Shown: in pieces, positions 17,431-27,315 of the stretch
Numbering within the stretch: the first letter of the stretch is position 1
Layout of the letters: the number at the start of each line of letters is the position of its first letter
Assembly: GCA_965200355.1 (NCBI GenBank)
Contig: OZ241351.1
Span: 744,001 to 808,000 of the forward strand
DNA: 64,000 nucleotides
Direction: 5' to 3'
Source of the DNA: Bin18 sp965200355
Lineage (GTDB): Bacteria > Desulfobacterota > Binatia > Bin18
Notes under the pieces: model-generated
The model's database searches: none
Seen by the model: the letters and a program-made list of their open reading frames with translations, nothing else
What the model was told of the DNA's origin: nothing
Translations under genes and position numbers: made by a program

Positions 17431-19269
17431 CTATTTCACAATCAGACCCGCAAAGTCTCCCTTTTCCCGCCACTCGTTGAGCATATCGTAAAAGGCCAGC
17501 GCGCCCTTGGGATAGACGGTCTGGAGAAAACCCTGCCCTTCGTTGGTGCCTTCGCCGTTATAATACCCCGGCGTGCAGGCGTTTTGGTAGGTGGTCATCA
17601 TATTCGGGCCAGTGACGATCTCCACCCACTCGGTCTCGGCTTCGGGGGTCGGCTCGATGGACTTTGCGTTGCGGCGGTCTACCAGGGTGATGAGCTGGGC
17701 GACATGCTGGGCCTGATTATCGAGCATATAGGTGAAGTTGGCCGTGAGGCCGGTCTGGGTCAGGCCCATGTGGAAACAGTTCGGAAACCCGCAGCTCAGG
17801 AAACCGTGAAAGGTCCGCATCCCGTCTGCCCAGGCATCGGCCAGCGACACGCCATCCCGGCCGTACATGCCGAACTCGGCCCGCCGGGTGTACGCGGTCC
17901 CCACCTCGAAGCCGGTGGCGAAGATGAGACAATCTACGGCGTACTCAATCCCATCCACCACGATACCGTGCTCGGTCACACGCTCGACCCCTTGTCCGCC
18001 GGTATCGACCAGCTTGACGCTCGGCCGGTTAAAAGTCGGCAGATACTCATCGTTGAAAGTTGGGCGTTTACACCACTGGCCGAACCACGGCTTGAGCGCC
18101 TCGGCGGTCTCCGGGTCTTGGACGGTTGAGGACACGCGGTCGCGAATCTCATTCATCTTCTGAAAGTCGGCAATCTCCGCCAAGAGCGCCTTTTCTCGGC
18201 CAGAGAGGGCCGAGTCATTCTGGCTGGAGAGCAGGTCACTGAGCTTCTTGAGCGGGCTGGTCCACTTGTCACGAACCTGATCGTCCTCCAACTGCACCCC
18301 GTCCAGGAGTGCGGTGAAGTTACGGTTCCGATACGTCTGCCAGCCGGGCTTGAGCGTCTTGGCCCATTCCGGGTTGGTGGGGGTGTTGTTGCGTTCGTCT
18401 ACCGAGGACGGGGTGCGCTGAAAGACGTAGAGCTGCTGGGCATGTTCGCCCAGATGGGGGATGCACTGAATCGCCGTGGCCCCGGTGCCAATAATGCCGA
18501 CCCGCTTGTCGTGGAGCTTGTGTAAGCCGCCGGTGGTATCGCCGCCAGTGTAGCCATAGTCCCAGCGACTGGTATGGAAGGTATGGCCTTTGAATTTTTC
18601 GATCCCGGGAATCCCCGGCAATTTGGGCTTGTTCAGCGGCCCGCTCGACATGATGATAAAACGGGTGGTGAACGTATCGTCCCGGTCGGTGGTGACGGTC
18701 CAGCGTCCGGCTTGCTCATCCCAGCGGGCCTCGTTGACTTTGGTCTGAAAACAGGCGCGTTCGTATAAATGATAGTGCTGCCCGATCCGTTGCGCGTGGG
18801 CAAAAATCTCCGGGGCGAACGAGTAGCGTTCTTTTGGGATGTAATTGAGTTCTTCGAGCAGGGGCAGGTAGAGATAGCCTTCAATGTCACACTGCGCGCC
18901 GGGATAGCGGTTCCAATACCAGGTGCCGCCAAAATCGCCAGCTTTCTCGATAATACGGAAATTGGTTATGCCGGCCTCTTGCAGCCGCACCGCGGCCAAC
19001 ATACCCCCAAAACCGCCGCCAACGATCAAGACATCGATGTCTTCGTGCAGGGCGGGGCGGGCGAAGCCCGGCTCGACATAGTGGTCCTCGTTATAGTGGG
19101 CGTACTGACCGGTGATCTCCTGGTATTGACCGTTCGCGTCTGCACGCAGCCGCTTTGTGCGCTCGGCGGCATACTTCTCACGCAGGGCACCCGGATCAAA
19201 ACCGAGATCATCGGCAGTCGGGATGCGGCTTGGTTCCGTGTGGCTTGATTCCGTGTGGGTCTGGCTCAT
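17431..19269 (-). CDS. Flavin-containing monooxygenase, Baeyer-Villiger type (612 aa)
   Basis: Class B flavoprotein monooxygenase. FAD-binding motif GGGFGG at 84-89; NADPH-binding GIIGTGATAIQ in the middle. The Baeyer-Villiger fingerprint F-x-G-x-x-x-H-x-x-x-W-D is visible as FKGHTFHTSRWD between the two Rossmann motifs. A FATGFEVGTAY stretch lies towards the C-terminus. It would insert oxygen into ketones to give esters or lactones with NADPH and O2. The about 75-residue N-terminal extension before FAD binding resembles the longer cyclododecanone- or phenylacetone-type members. The start at 19269 is chosen for AAGGAGGA upstream; the longer frame has no site. Confidence 0.92.
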   Translation of the reverse strand: MSQTHTESSHTEPSRIPTADDLGFDPGALREKYAAERTKRLRADANGQYQEITGQYAHYNEDHYVEPGFARPALHEDIDVLIVGGGFGGMLAAVRLQEAGITNFRIIEKAGDFGGTWYWNRYPGAQCDIEGYLYLPLLEELNYIPKERYSFAPEIFAHAQRIGQHYHLYERACFQTKVNEARWDEQAGRWTVTTDRDDTFTTRFIIMSSGPLNKPKLPGIPGIEKFKGHTFHTSRWDYGYTGGDTTGGLHKLHDKRVGIIGTGATAIQCIPHLGEHAQQLYVFQRTPSSVDERNNTPTNPEWAKTLKPGWQTYRNRNFTALLDGVQLEDDQVRDKWTSPLKKLSDLLSSQNDSALSGREKALLAEIADFQKMNEIRDRVSSTVQDPETAEALKPWFGQWCKRPTFNDEYLPTFNRPSVKLVDTGGQGVERVTEHGIVVDGIEYAVDCLIFATGFEVGTAYTRRAEFGMYGRDGVSLADAWADGMRTFHGFLSCGFPNCFHMGLTQTGLTANFTYMLDNQAQHVAQLITLVDRRNAKSIEPTPEAETEWVEIVTGPNMMTTYQNACTPGYYNGEGTNEGQGFLQTVYPKGALAFYDMLNEWREKGDFAGLIVK

Positions 19270-19357
19270 GCTGATAATCCTCCTTATCGAACTGCAACTC
19301 TTCGTTTGGACCTGACGCGCTTGGTGCGTCGCCGGCGGCGTGCCGGGCACGCACAGG

Positions 19358-21193
19358 TTAGTCGGTGGGCAGGCTCAAAATCGTTCTGACCTGCTCTTGA
19401 GAGAGACTATAAAATCGGATTCTGAGCTGGCCGTGTATAAATACGGTGAAGCGAGTGCCATTTTCCATCAGCGTAAAATTATCGGTCGAACTGATATCGT
19501 ATTTGCTGTTCAGACTGGCGGTATCTGATCCAACCTGAAAACCATTGATATGGTTCATGCTGTCAGCATTGAACAGCCGGCTATCTTCTCCGTCTCCTTG
19601 CTTCAGCCAGACAATGTTGTTGCCACCCGCTCCGAGCGTAATGCTGTCGTTTCCCGGACCAGGCCAGATCGTGGCTCCACCAGCGCCACCAAGAATGGTA
19701 TCGTTCCCTGTGCCGGCGCGGATGTAGTCATGGCCAGCTTCGCCATAGAGGGTGTCGTTTCCGCTGTCGCCGTATAGGCGGTCATTGCCGTCACCACCCC
19801 AAATGGTATCAGCCCCTTCCTCCCCTCTGAGTCTATCTAAGCCCTGATTGCCCAAGATGTCATCGTTTCCTTGACCGCCATAAATGAGGTCGTTCCCCCG
19901 ATTGCCTTCAAGATTGTCATGACCACCATAGCCAATGAGCGTATCATTGCCCCTTGCCCCTCTCAGGTCATTCGCTACGTCGTCGCCGTAGATGAAGTCA
20001 TTGCCATTTCCACCCCACAGTGCTTCGATATTCACAAACACGTCGCCATGCGCCTCGCCACCGTATTGTCTGCGTTGAGGCACGCGATTGCCATGCTGGT
20101 CAAGTATGCTTAGTCCGATTTCGAGGTCCTCATTCACGCCGTGATAATCTACCTCGTCAAAACCCGGGCCGCCATCTATAGGTAGTCCGGGCCCGGACCT
20201 CCCCGCAGAAGATCACCTCCTTCGCCACCAAACAGGCGGTCTGCCCCTCTCCCACCAAGTAAAGCATCATATCCGTCGCCGCCGTACAGGGTGTCATTGC
20301 CTGCCCAGCCTCGGAGAATGTCATCCCCAGCCAGGCCCTCCATCACATTGTCATAGGCGTCGCCCCTTAAGGCCGGTTCATCTCCATCCTCACTCCCACC
20401 GTTATCGTTAGCCGCAGTACCCGTGCAATTACAGCCAACCCAGTCGCTGGAAAGCGCCGGCTGAGTATAGCTGTCGCCCGGGAATAAGAAATTGCTCCGG
20501 CTGATTTCCGACCTATAGATGTATAACAGGTGAATGGAATATGAGCGGATGTAGATATTGAGAGACATCTCGCGCTTATTATTCACCCGTGTCCGCGATT
20601 GAACAAACCGGAGGCAATGAAAAAGATCACTTGCGACCCGCCTGCCTCTGCGGTCTATATTGTCACACTCAGTCTCATCCGGGTCGAGGAGAGACGAGGC
20701 GAGGATTTGACGCAGGTCAATTTTTTCCGTCGGGTCCCAGTCGATGATAGTCAGGGAGCCTTTTCTCTCTTCTTCGGTGCAGCCATACTGATCGTCCTCG
20801 TCATAAGAGCACGCCTGTCTTGTCGCGATTTCAAAGCCGTAGTGGTCAATACCGGGGCCGCCTCTGACCGTGTGGTGACCGGCTTTGATACGGATATTAT
20901 CGTTGCCAGATTCGCCATGAATGATATTGCTCCCAGGCCCGCCGCTGATGGTATCGTTGTCATTCTCGCCATTGATGGTGTCATCTCCCTCCCCGCCGTT
21001 GATGGTATCTCTGCCATTCCCAGCATTGATGGTATCATCCCCCTCCCCGCCGCTGATAACGTCGCTGTCGGCTGTCCCCTCACAGACTGTGCCTTCCGTA
21101 CAGTCTATATCCGCAGCCTGCACCTCATCCGCCGTGCCCGATATAAGCGAGAATGCCAAAACATACGGCCATGAAACTTTTCTGCATATTCAT
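19358..21193 (-). pseudogene. Secreted RTX (calcium-binding nonapeptide) protein, two frameshifts
   Basis: GGAGG precedes ATG 21193, which opens a signal-peptide-like start (MNMQKSFMAV). The hydrophobic continuation LAFSLISGTADEVQA lies one frame over, so a base is extra near 21160-21175. Then come RTX nonapeptides (GGEGDDTINGENDNDTISGG), an acidic non-repeat region and a second RTX block ending GGPGPDYL-stop at 20176. The next frame resumes GGPGFDEVDYHG and further repeats (GGDGNDRLYGDSGNDTLYGE) to 19358. A repaired protein would be about 610 aa, Sec-exported and folded by calcium. RTX proteins usually use type I secretion without an N-terminal signal, so the signal peptide is unusual. Confidence 0.82.
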
Positions 21194-21449
21194 GACTGAC
21201 CTCCGTGAGTGTGGACACTAGGCATGTTCGCAATAATTCAGGAGAAGAATAATTGAAGAATGCACAGAGACTTGTGTATGTCAAGCCTGCTCAGGCCAGG
21301 CTCTCCCGCTTCGGCTGTGGATACCGGCCGGTCACTTCTTTTCTCCGTCTCGCTGGTCTGGTATGCAAGGGGCGAGGAGTAGGGGGGGACGCGCGCCGGT
21401 CGCTATCGCCTCCAATGTGTAGTCAGCCCAACCAGAAAGGAGTCACACC

Positions 21450-22547
21450 ATGACAACCGCGATATCGCAATCACCCCAAAACGATCTGCCGCTCTTACCA
21501 GGTCGTCTCGGCAATCCTGACCAAATTTTGAAGACCGACCCGCGCACTGACCCACGCCTGGTCGCCGCTTGCGCGCCCTTTCATCTTGACGAGGCCCTGC
21601 CGCCGGTGCCGGTCAACGCGGCCTCGCCCTTGTCGGAACAGCTTGATTTCTGTGCCGGCAGCGAGGCCGGCATGGCAACCGTCTTTGCGACCCTGTGCGC
21701 CGACCTGCCAGCGATACCGGATATTGAACGGCGGACCGAGGTCATCACCGGCGTGGACGGGAACGAGATCAAGCTGTACATCCATACGCCCCGGAACGCC
21801 TCTGGCCGGCTGCCCTGTGTGTATCATATGCACGGTGGCGGCATGGTGATCCTGACCGCTGATGATCCCTCGTATCAACGCTGGCGGGATGAACTCGCCG
21901 CCGCGGGTCTGGTCGCGGTTGGTGTGGAATTCCGCAATGGCGCGGGTAAGCTGGGCAACCATCCGTTTCCAGCCGGCCTCAACGACTGCATGAGCGGACT
22001 GCAATGGACGTATGACAATAGAGCCAGCCTGGGGGTCTCGAAAATTGTGGTGTCGGGTGAGTCTGGCGGCGGGAATCTCGCTCTGGCCACGTGCTTGCAG
22101 GCCAAGCAGGCCGGCCGTCTTGAACACATCGCTGGCGTCTACGCCTTATGCCCGTACATCTATGGCGACTGGGCACAGCCGAGCCCTGAGCTGCGCTCTC
22201 TCTCCGAGAACAATGACTACTTGATTAACTGCGGCCAGATGGAAGTGCTGGCCAGCGTCTATGACCCTGAGGGCAAAAACGCGCGCAATCCGCTATGCTG
22301 GCCGTATTGGGCGACAAACGAAGACTTGCAGGGGTTGCCCCCGCACGTGATCTCGGTCAACGAATTAGACCCCCTGCGGGACGAGGGGCTGGTCCATTAT
22401 CAGCGGCTCATGGCCGCCGGGGTGCCGGTCTATAGTCGGACCGTCAACGGGACCTGCCACGCCGCGGACGTGCTTTTCCCCAAAGCGCTCCCGGACGTAT
22501 ACGCGGCCACCATCCGCGATATCAAAGGCTTTGCCGACTCAGTATAG
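21450..22547 (+). CDS. Hormone-sensitive-lipase family esterase (alpha/beta hydrolase)
   Basis: A 365-aa carboxylesterase of family IV. Oxyanion motif HGGG at 128-131 (YHMHGGGMVI), nucleophile S205 in GESGGGN, and probable acid D307 in NELDPLRDEG with base H337 in GTCHAADVLF. Its AAAGGAG ribosome site lies 6 nt before ATG 21450. It hydrolyses short acyl or lactone esters in the cytoplasm, and could open lactones made by the Baeyer-Villiger enzymes of this window; that link is inferred. Convergent with the cupin gene. A 9-bp inverted repeat (CTGGCGGAG, 22550-22558, with 22604-22612) lies in the gap and might terminate both. Confidence 0.9.
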   Translation: MTTAISQSPQNDLPLLPGRLGNPDQILKTDPRTDPRLVAACAPFHLDEALPPVPVNAASPLSEQLDFCAGSEAGMATVFATLCADLPAIPDIERRTEVITGVDGNEIKLYIHTPRNASGRLPCVYHMHGGGMVILTADDPSYQRWRDELAAAGLVAVGVEFRNGAGKLGNHPFPAGLNDCMSGLQWTYDNRASLGVSKIVVSGESGGGNLALATCLQAKQAGRLEHIAGVYALCPYIYGDWAQPSPELRSLSENNDYLINCGQMEVLASVYDPEGKNARNPLCWPYWATNEDLQGLPPHVISVNELDPLRDEGLVHYQRLMAAGVPVYSRTVNGTCHAADVLFPKALPDVYAATIRDIKGFADSV

Positions 22548-22623
22548 GTCTGGCGGAGAAGGCCCGGCGTTGTGGAGCAGATATGCCTACGCTGTGGTCT
22601 TCCCTCCGCCAGCCCACTCGTGG

Positions 22624-23070
22624 CTAACTGGCGAGGCGCTGTTGTTGCATCAGGTCCGCGGTCGAAATGGGAGCGAGCACCTGCTCGTCCGCGTCGAGGA
22701 TGTCGAAGAGCCGGCCATCCGGGGCGTACATATTGAAGAGCAGGAGCGACCCGGTTGGACCGGCGTACTTCATATGAACGTCCCCAGCCGGCTTGTGGGC
22801 GTAATCGCCGGCCAGACGGACCCGGTGCTCGGTCTCCTTGCCTTGCTCGATTTCGATGACGTGGTGTTCCCCGTGCAGCACGGTTGTCGTGGTGTCAACC
22901 AGATGCCGATGAAAGTGGCAATAGGAATTGGGCTCCCAGCGAAACAGGATATCGATGTGACCATCCGGTCGGGTCGTGAGGACGGAGGCCCAGTAGTCAA
23001 TGGGATAGTCGAACCTCTTGTCCCCGGTGAGATGGATCCAGTCGAGACTGCTCGTGTCAAAAAGCTTCAT
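22624..23070 (-). CDS. Cupin-domain protein (148 aa)
   Basis: Single-domain cupin. CHFHRHLVDTTTTVLHGEHHV supplies the H-x-H...E/H motif-1 pattern, and a second strand pair GDYAHKPAGDVHMKY gives the motif-2 His. This suggests a bound metal ion. The start at ATG 23070 has a GGGGGG/ACGGA site; an upstream ATG at 23103 is possible. Could be a metal-dependent enzyme acting on a small acid or a sensor. It has no same-strand neighbour and is divergent from the DoxX-like gene at 23170, so a shared promoter region of about 100 bp lies between them. Confidence 0.7.
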   Translation of the reverse strand: MKLFDTSSLDWIHLTGDKRFDYPIDYWASVLTTRPDGHIDILFRWEPNSYCHFHRHLVDTTTTVLHGEHHVIEIEQGKETEHRVRLAGDYAHKPAGDVHMKYAGPTGSLLLFNMYAPDGRLFDILDADEQVLAPISTADLMQQQRLAS

Positions 23071-23169
23071 TCCGTACCCCCCAGCATAAGCGTTGATGTC
23101 CACTGCCTGTACCGGAAGCGATAGCCAGTGTCAAACAACACGCTGTCTTTCTAGTGTTGAGGCCGGAGT

Positions 23170-23826
23170 ATGACATTAACCGGGCTTGAAGAGCGAATCG
23201 CCCGAGCGCATGAATGCCGGGGGCTCTATATCGGGGCCATTGTCCTGCGCATGATGATTGGTTTTGCCTTCATTCCCGCCGGACTCAAGAAGCTGCTGGG
23301 ACAGCCGTTTACCAATCCAGCCAACACCGGGGTTTTTCACGAGTTCCTCCATGCCTTTCATGCAACCGGGCGGTTCTATCAATTTGTCGGGGCAGTGCAG
23401 CTCACGGCCGCGGTGTTGCTGATAACGCAGCGCCACGCGCCTGTGGGGGCGGCGCTGGCCGCTCCTATTCTGGTCGCCATTTTGGTGTTTTGCTGGAGTA
23501 CCGGGGTGGTGCCGACCGCTATCGTTGTCACCGCAATGAGTGTGGGGCTGCTGGCGTTAATCTGCTGGGATATTCAGCGCTGGAAGGCGCTATTGGGCCT
23601 GACCACTCCGGCACCGCCGGCCGCCCACCCAGCGGTCAATATGCGGCTCTGGAGCGGCTGCGGCTGGCTCATTCTGCTGCTCTATTTTGGCAATACGGCG
23701 CTGACCGGCCAAGTCTATCGGCCTATGGGTATGGAGTGGTCCAACCCCTCGTTTATTGTGCTCCTGATTATCGCCGTTTTACCCGTGGCGGCCTTCGCTC
23801 TGGACTCAGCGCGGTCTCAAGACTGA
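23170..23826 (+). CDS. DoxX-like integral membrane protein
   Basis: A 218-aa protein with about five to six hydrophobic helices. It begins with a cytoplasmic stretch then LRMMIGFAFIPAGLKKLLGQPF, the motif typical of DoxX/DoxD-like membrane proteins. GRFYQFVGAVQLTAAVLLI follows, the second conserved helix. Function not established for most of the family; some associate with quinone or thiol oxidation. No clear partner nearby. It ends about 100 bp before the convergent LLM gene. Confidence 0.7.
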   Translation: MTLTGLEERIARAHECRGLYIGAIVLRMMIGFAFIPAGLKKLLGQPFTNPANTGVFHEFLHAFHATGRFYQFVGAVQLTAAVLLITQRHAPVGAALAAPILVAILVFCWSTGVVPTAIVVTAMSVGLLALICWDIQRWKALLGLTTPAPPAAHPAVNMRLWSGCGWLILLLYFGNTALTGQVYRPMGMEWSNPSFIVLLIIAVLPVAAFALDSARSQD

Positions 23827-23926
23827 GCGTTTAATTTGACGGCGGCTCGCTGAAAGCCGGCGATTTGTACCGGGGTGAGCATTGCTTGCAGTTACGCTGA
23901 GCCCGACCCAACCGACCCGATAGACT

Positions 23927-24889
23927 CTACCTGCGCAGATACGCCACGACTTCGGCGAGTTTATCCAGCCCCTCCTCGTTCCACGGGTGTGGAATCACGG
24001 ACACATGCTCGGCTTCGTGCGCCGCGTACTCGGCAAACCGGTCGGCGATTTGCTGGATCGACCCGGAGAATGGCACCGAGGTCGGAATGATCTCATACGG
24101 CCCATCGGTGAAATTGACCGCCACCGTCGCGCCCCGAGAGAGCGTCCGGGGATCGCGCCCGTGGCGTTCGCAGGCCACGCGGATGGGTTCCCAAGCGCCG
24201 AGAAAGGTCTCGATCGCGCAATCGTTAAACGCAATCATACAGTTCCACATATCGGCATACTGCGCCGTGAGGCGGGACATACGCGGCTTGCCCTTCAAGG
24301 TCCCGATCAAAATCGGCGGCACCCCGGCCTCGGAGCGCGGCAGGAGTTCCGCATCCTCAACCCGGTGTAGTTCTCCCGTATAGGAGAAACGCTCGCCTCT
24401 GAGCAGGGGCAGGACGATCTGGAGCGCCTCCTCAAAGCGGCCGACATTCCGCTCAAAGTCAAAGCCATAGGCGCGATGCTCGGACGTGAAATCGCCGGCC
24501 CCCAAGCCGAGGATGAGCCTGCCGCTACTCAGGGCGATCACATTATCTGCGGTCCGGGCGAGTAAGGCCGGATTGCGGAAGGTCGTACTGGAGACCAGGG
24601 TCCCGATGTGAATCGTGGACGTTTGCGTTGCGAGGGCCGCGGCAAAGGTCCAGCACTCCCACTGCCCGCCTTTGACTCCCTCCCATTCCGCCGGCAACTC
24701 GATCCCCATCGCGCGGAAGTCGGTATAGGCTTCCCAATACAGATGGTCGGTCAGCCAGATGCTGTCGAGGCCGACGGCTTCCGCATGTCGGGCAAACGCC
24801 AGGGACTGTTGGATCGTCGGCGTTTGCCCGGCAAGTGAGCCGGTCCAGGTCGGGGTCAGAGCCCCGATTTTCATATTGGAAGGGTCCAT
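23927..24889 (-). CDS. LLM-class flavin-dependent oxidoreductase (F420-type candidate)
   Basis: A 320-aa luciferase-like protein. MKIGALTPTWTG opens the fold, DSIWLTDHLYWE and HIGTLVSSTTFRNPALLARTADNV follow, and GRLILGLGAGDF is the phosphate loop. The TDH pattern and short length resemble F420-dependent members more than FMNH2 ones; this is inference. The start could be 24889 or the internal ATG at 24874; neither has a strong site. It lies 30 bp downstream of another LLM gene in the same direction. Confidence 0.85.
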   Translation of the reverse strand: MDPSNMKIGALTPTWTGSLAGQTPTIQQSLAFARHAEAVGLDSIWLTDHLYWEAYTDFRAMGIELPAEWEGVKGGQWECWTFAAALATQTSTIHIGTLVSSTTFRNPALLARTADNVIALSSGRLILGLGAGDFTSEHRAYGFDFERNVGRFEEALQIVLPLLRGERFSYTGELHRVEDAELLPRSEAGVPPILIGTLKGKPRMSRLTAQYADMWNCMIAFNDCAIETFLGAWEPIRVACERHGRDPRTLSRGATVAVNFTDGPYEIIPTSVPFSGSIQQIADRFAEYAAHEAEHVSVIPHPWNEEGLDKLAEVVAYLRR

Positions 24890-24919
24890 GTGGCTTCGCT
24901 TTCTCTTTGCGTTGGTCGG

Positions 24920-26248
24920 CTATGAGAACCCCAACTCGGACAGCGGGCCGCGGTCTGCAACCGGCGCTCGCTTGACCCCGGTTTGCAGGCCAACCGAGCC
25001 GGGCGCCCGCTCAAACGGGTCCGCCAGATCAATCGCCCGCGCGTGGTCCTTCAGCGCTGGTATCACCTCTTCCGCGAATAAGCGCATACTGGTGCGTCGC
25101 TCGTCATCACCCTGCGGTCCCTGAAGGTGGAGGATGATGAAAATGCCAACCCGCAGGACGCTCATGATCGCCTTGATTTTGGGCAGCACGGTCGCGGGCG
25201 TGCCGACAATCACCTGCATATTCTGCTGCCCGCGCTCCAGCGCCGCGTGTAGCTTGCCTCGGATGGCCGTATAATCAATATCGCCCGAGGCACCCTGCTG
25301 CTGCTCTTTCAGCTTCTGACCGCTGATTCCCAGCCACGCGCTGGTCTGGGTCTTGGCCAAGTTCCGAATGGCCGCCTTCGAGTTATAGCCCGGCGGCATC
25401 ATGAACTCCGCCCCCGAGAAGGCATTCTGCCCGCCGCCGTAGACGAAGCCGGCGGCGGCCTGCTGGGCTTTCTCCTCGGTCTCTCCCACGGCGGTTGCGA
25501 CCATATAGCCGAAGTTCTCCGGCCCGGCCTGATAGCCGTGCTTGGCCGCCTCGTCGGCGTAGAAGTCCCACAGCGCGCAGGTGGCCGGCAGCGGGGTGCC
25601 CAGCCCGATATACGGATACTGATGGGCGGCAGACCACTCGACCGTCTCCAGGCTGAGTACCCCCGGGATCCACATTTGCGGATGCGGCTTCTGATAGGGC
25701 AAGGCCCACGGGTTCACATGCCGATAGTGAAAATGCTTGCCCTCATAGCGCCACGGCCCCGGCTTGGTCCACGCCTGTACGATGAAGTCGTGGGCTTCGT
25801 TGAACATCTCCCGGTTATAGGCCGGGTTGGCGTTATTGAAGAACTGCTCGCTGCCGGCCCCCCGCACCCAGCCGGTAACGAGCCGCCCGCGCGAAATCAG
25901 ATCAATCTCGGCTAACTCTTCGGCCATCCGCAGCGGATGCTTGAGCACTGGCAGGGGATTGCCGATCAAGACGATCTTGGCTTTGCTGGTAATGCGGGCC
26001 AGAATAGCGGCTTCGACGTTCATCACTGAGCCCATGCAGATCGGGTTGCCATGATGCTCGTTCAGGGCCAGGGCGTCGAAGCCCAGGTCCTCGGCATAGC
26101 AATACTCGTCGAGGTAGTAATTGTAGTCGTCGGCTGCCTTTTCGCGGTCGAAATGCTGGTTTGGGATGGCGAAAAATGCCCGATTCTTCAAAACGATTTC
26201 TTCGGGCAGCCAGCGATACGGGCGTTCAGTGAAATATCCGATTTGCAT
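24920..26248 (-). CDS. LLM-class flavin-dependent monooxygenase (442 aa)
   Basis: A large LLM member. It has MQIGYFTERPYRW, GFDALALNEHHGNPICM (flavin-pocket N-E-H-H), IGNPLPVLKHPLRMAEELAEID and GRLVTGWVRGAGSEQF, followed by the usual VIVGTP near the C-terminus. The extra length (about 100 residues over the LLM at 23927) is spread over insertion loops. Probably an FMNH2-dependent oxygenase; the reductase partner is not visible. Start GAGGAA then ATG 26248. It is 33 bp from the imine-reductase-like gene upstream, so the three genes 27202 to 23927 form an operon. Confidence 0.87.
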   Translation of the reverse strand: MQIGYFTERPYRWLPEEIVLKNRAFFAIPNQHFDREKAADDYNYYLDEYCYAEDLGFDALALNEHHGNPICMGSVMNVEAAILARITSKAKIVLIGNPLPVLKHPLRMAEELAEIDLISRGRLVTGWVRGAGSEQFFNNANPAYNREMFNEAHDFIVQAWTKPGPWRYEGKHFHYRHVNPWALPYQKPHPQMWIPGVLSLETVEWSAAHQYPYIGLGTPLPATCALWDFYADEAAKHGYQAGPENFGYMVATAVGETEEKAQQAAAGFVYGGGQNAFSGAEFMMPPGYNSKAAIRNLAKTQTSAWLGISGQKLKEQQQGASGDIDYTAIRGKLHAALERGQQNMQVIVGTPATVLPKIKAIMSVLRVGIFIILHLQGPQGDDERRTSMRLFAEEVIPALKDHARAIDLADPFERAPGSVGLQTGVKRAPVADRGPLSELGFS

Positions 26249-26281
26249 CTGGGGTTCCTCAGTGGATTGTGGCCTGAAGGG

Positions 26282-27202
26282 CTAATCCGTCTCACCGCCG
26301 CTGTTCTTCTTGCGAAATATCTCGAACACAGCGGCCAAGTCCTTTTCCCCATGTCCTGCCGCGGCTGCCCGCTGGAGAGCGCCGGCCAGACAGGCTGGGA
26401 GGGCGCGGTCCACGCCGTTCTCATCGCAAAACTGGACGATATGCTCCAGGGCGATGGTATTCGCATTCAGCGAGGCAACGGTACTGGCATAGCTCCGCTG
26501 CCCGGCCATCTCGGCGGCGCTTTTCACCAGGGGAGTCAACAGATTGTCAAGCATTGGAACCGTTGCGGAGAGAAAATTCTCGATGGGAATTCCCTCGGAA
26601 TCACACAGGGCCGCCCCGTGCAGAAAGCCGATCCAACTGGCGTACAGGAAGGAGAGGAGGCTGCCCTCAAGCGCAGCCGCATGGCTCGGGTTTTCTCCTA
26701 GGAAGACCGACTTGCCGCCCAGGCTGAGCAATAAGGGTTGATAGCGCTCAAAGGCGGCTTGCGGTCCCGCATACAGGAGGGTGCCGTCCGGCGTGCCTAT
26801 CTCGAGCGGCGAGGCCATGATCGCCCCGTCCAAATACGTGATGCCCTGCTCCGCTGCCCAGGCCGCACCGCTCCGGGCTTCCTGGGGGGTGCCGGTCGTG
26901 AGTTGGACCACAGTCTTGCCCTTGAGGCGCGCGGCTATTTCTGCTGGACGCAGCAAGGCATCACTCCCGTGGTAGTCGCTGACACACACAACGGTCACGT
27001 CGCTGGCGGCGATGGCCTCTGCCACCGACGTTGCCACTTGGGCCCCGGCCTCGGCCAGGGGTTCGGCTTTGCGCGCCGTGCGGTTCCACACCGTGACCGT
27101 ATGCTGCTGGGCGAGAAACGCCCGCGCCAGAGCACTCCCCATATAACCCAGGCCAAGCATCGAGACCGAAAACCGCTGGGCACTGGTGTCTTGTTCGCTC
27201 AT
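26282..27202 (-). CDS. Imine-reductase-like NAD(P)-dependent oxidoreductase
   Basis: A 306-aa protein of the beta-hydroxyacid dehydrogenase superfamily. The N-terminal Rossmann domain is MLGLGYMGSALA with WNRTARKAEPL, then LTTGTPQEARSGAAWAAEQG, LDGAIMASPLEIGTPDG and LLYAG. This is the pattern I know from imine reductases (IREDs). The position of the usual catalytic Asp appears as Glu in AAALEGSLLSFLYASW. It would reduce cyclic imines or perform reductive amination with NADPH; natural substrates of this family are mostly unknown. The start at ATG 27202 has GAGAGGAAA upstream. Divergent from the aminotransferase at 27316. Confidence 0.82.
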   Translation of the reverse strand: MSEQDTSAQRFSVSMLGLGYMGSALARAFLAQQHTVTVWNRTARKAEPLAEAGAQVATSVAEAIAASDVTVVCVSDYHGSDALLRPAEIAARLKGKTVVQLTTGTPQEARSGAAWAAEQGITYLDGAIMASPLEIGTPDGTLLYAGPQAAFERYQPLLLSLGGKSVFLGENPSHAAALEGSLLSFLYASWIGFLHGAALCDSEGIPIENFLSATVPMLDNLLTPLVKSAAEMAGQRSYASTVASLNANTIALEHIVQFCDENGVDRALPACLAGALQRAAAAGHGEKDLAAVFEIFRKKNSGGETD

Positions 27203-27315
27203 CCTGTGTTTCCTCTCTTTGTCATGAATCATGCGCTGAATTTGCGAGCGTGTTGAGACTTGCAATCGTATGATCTAAAACGCGAATGTCAACTCAATTA
27301 CTGCCAAGGAATGCC

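Noticed and set aside
20599..21174. Plus-strand frame over the RTX gene
   Set aside because: Produced by the repetitive GGxGxDxxx codons read on the opposite strand; no homologous motif.
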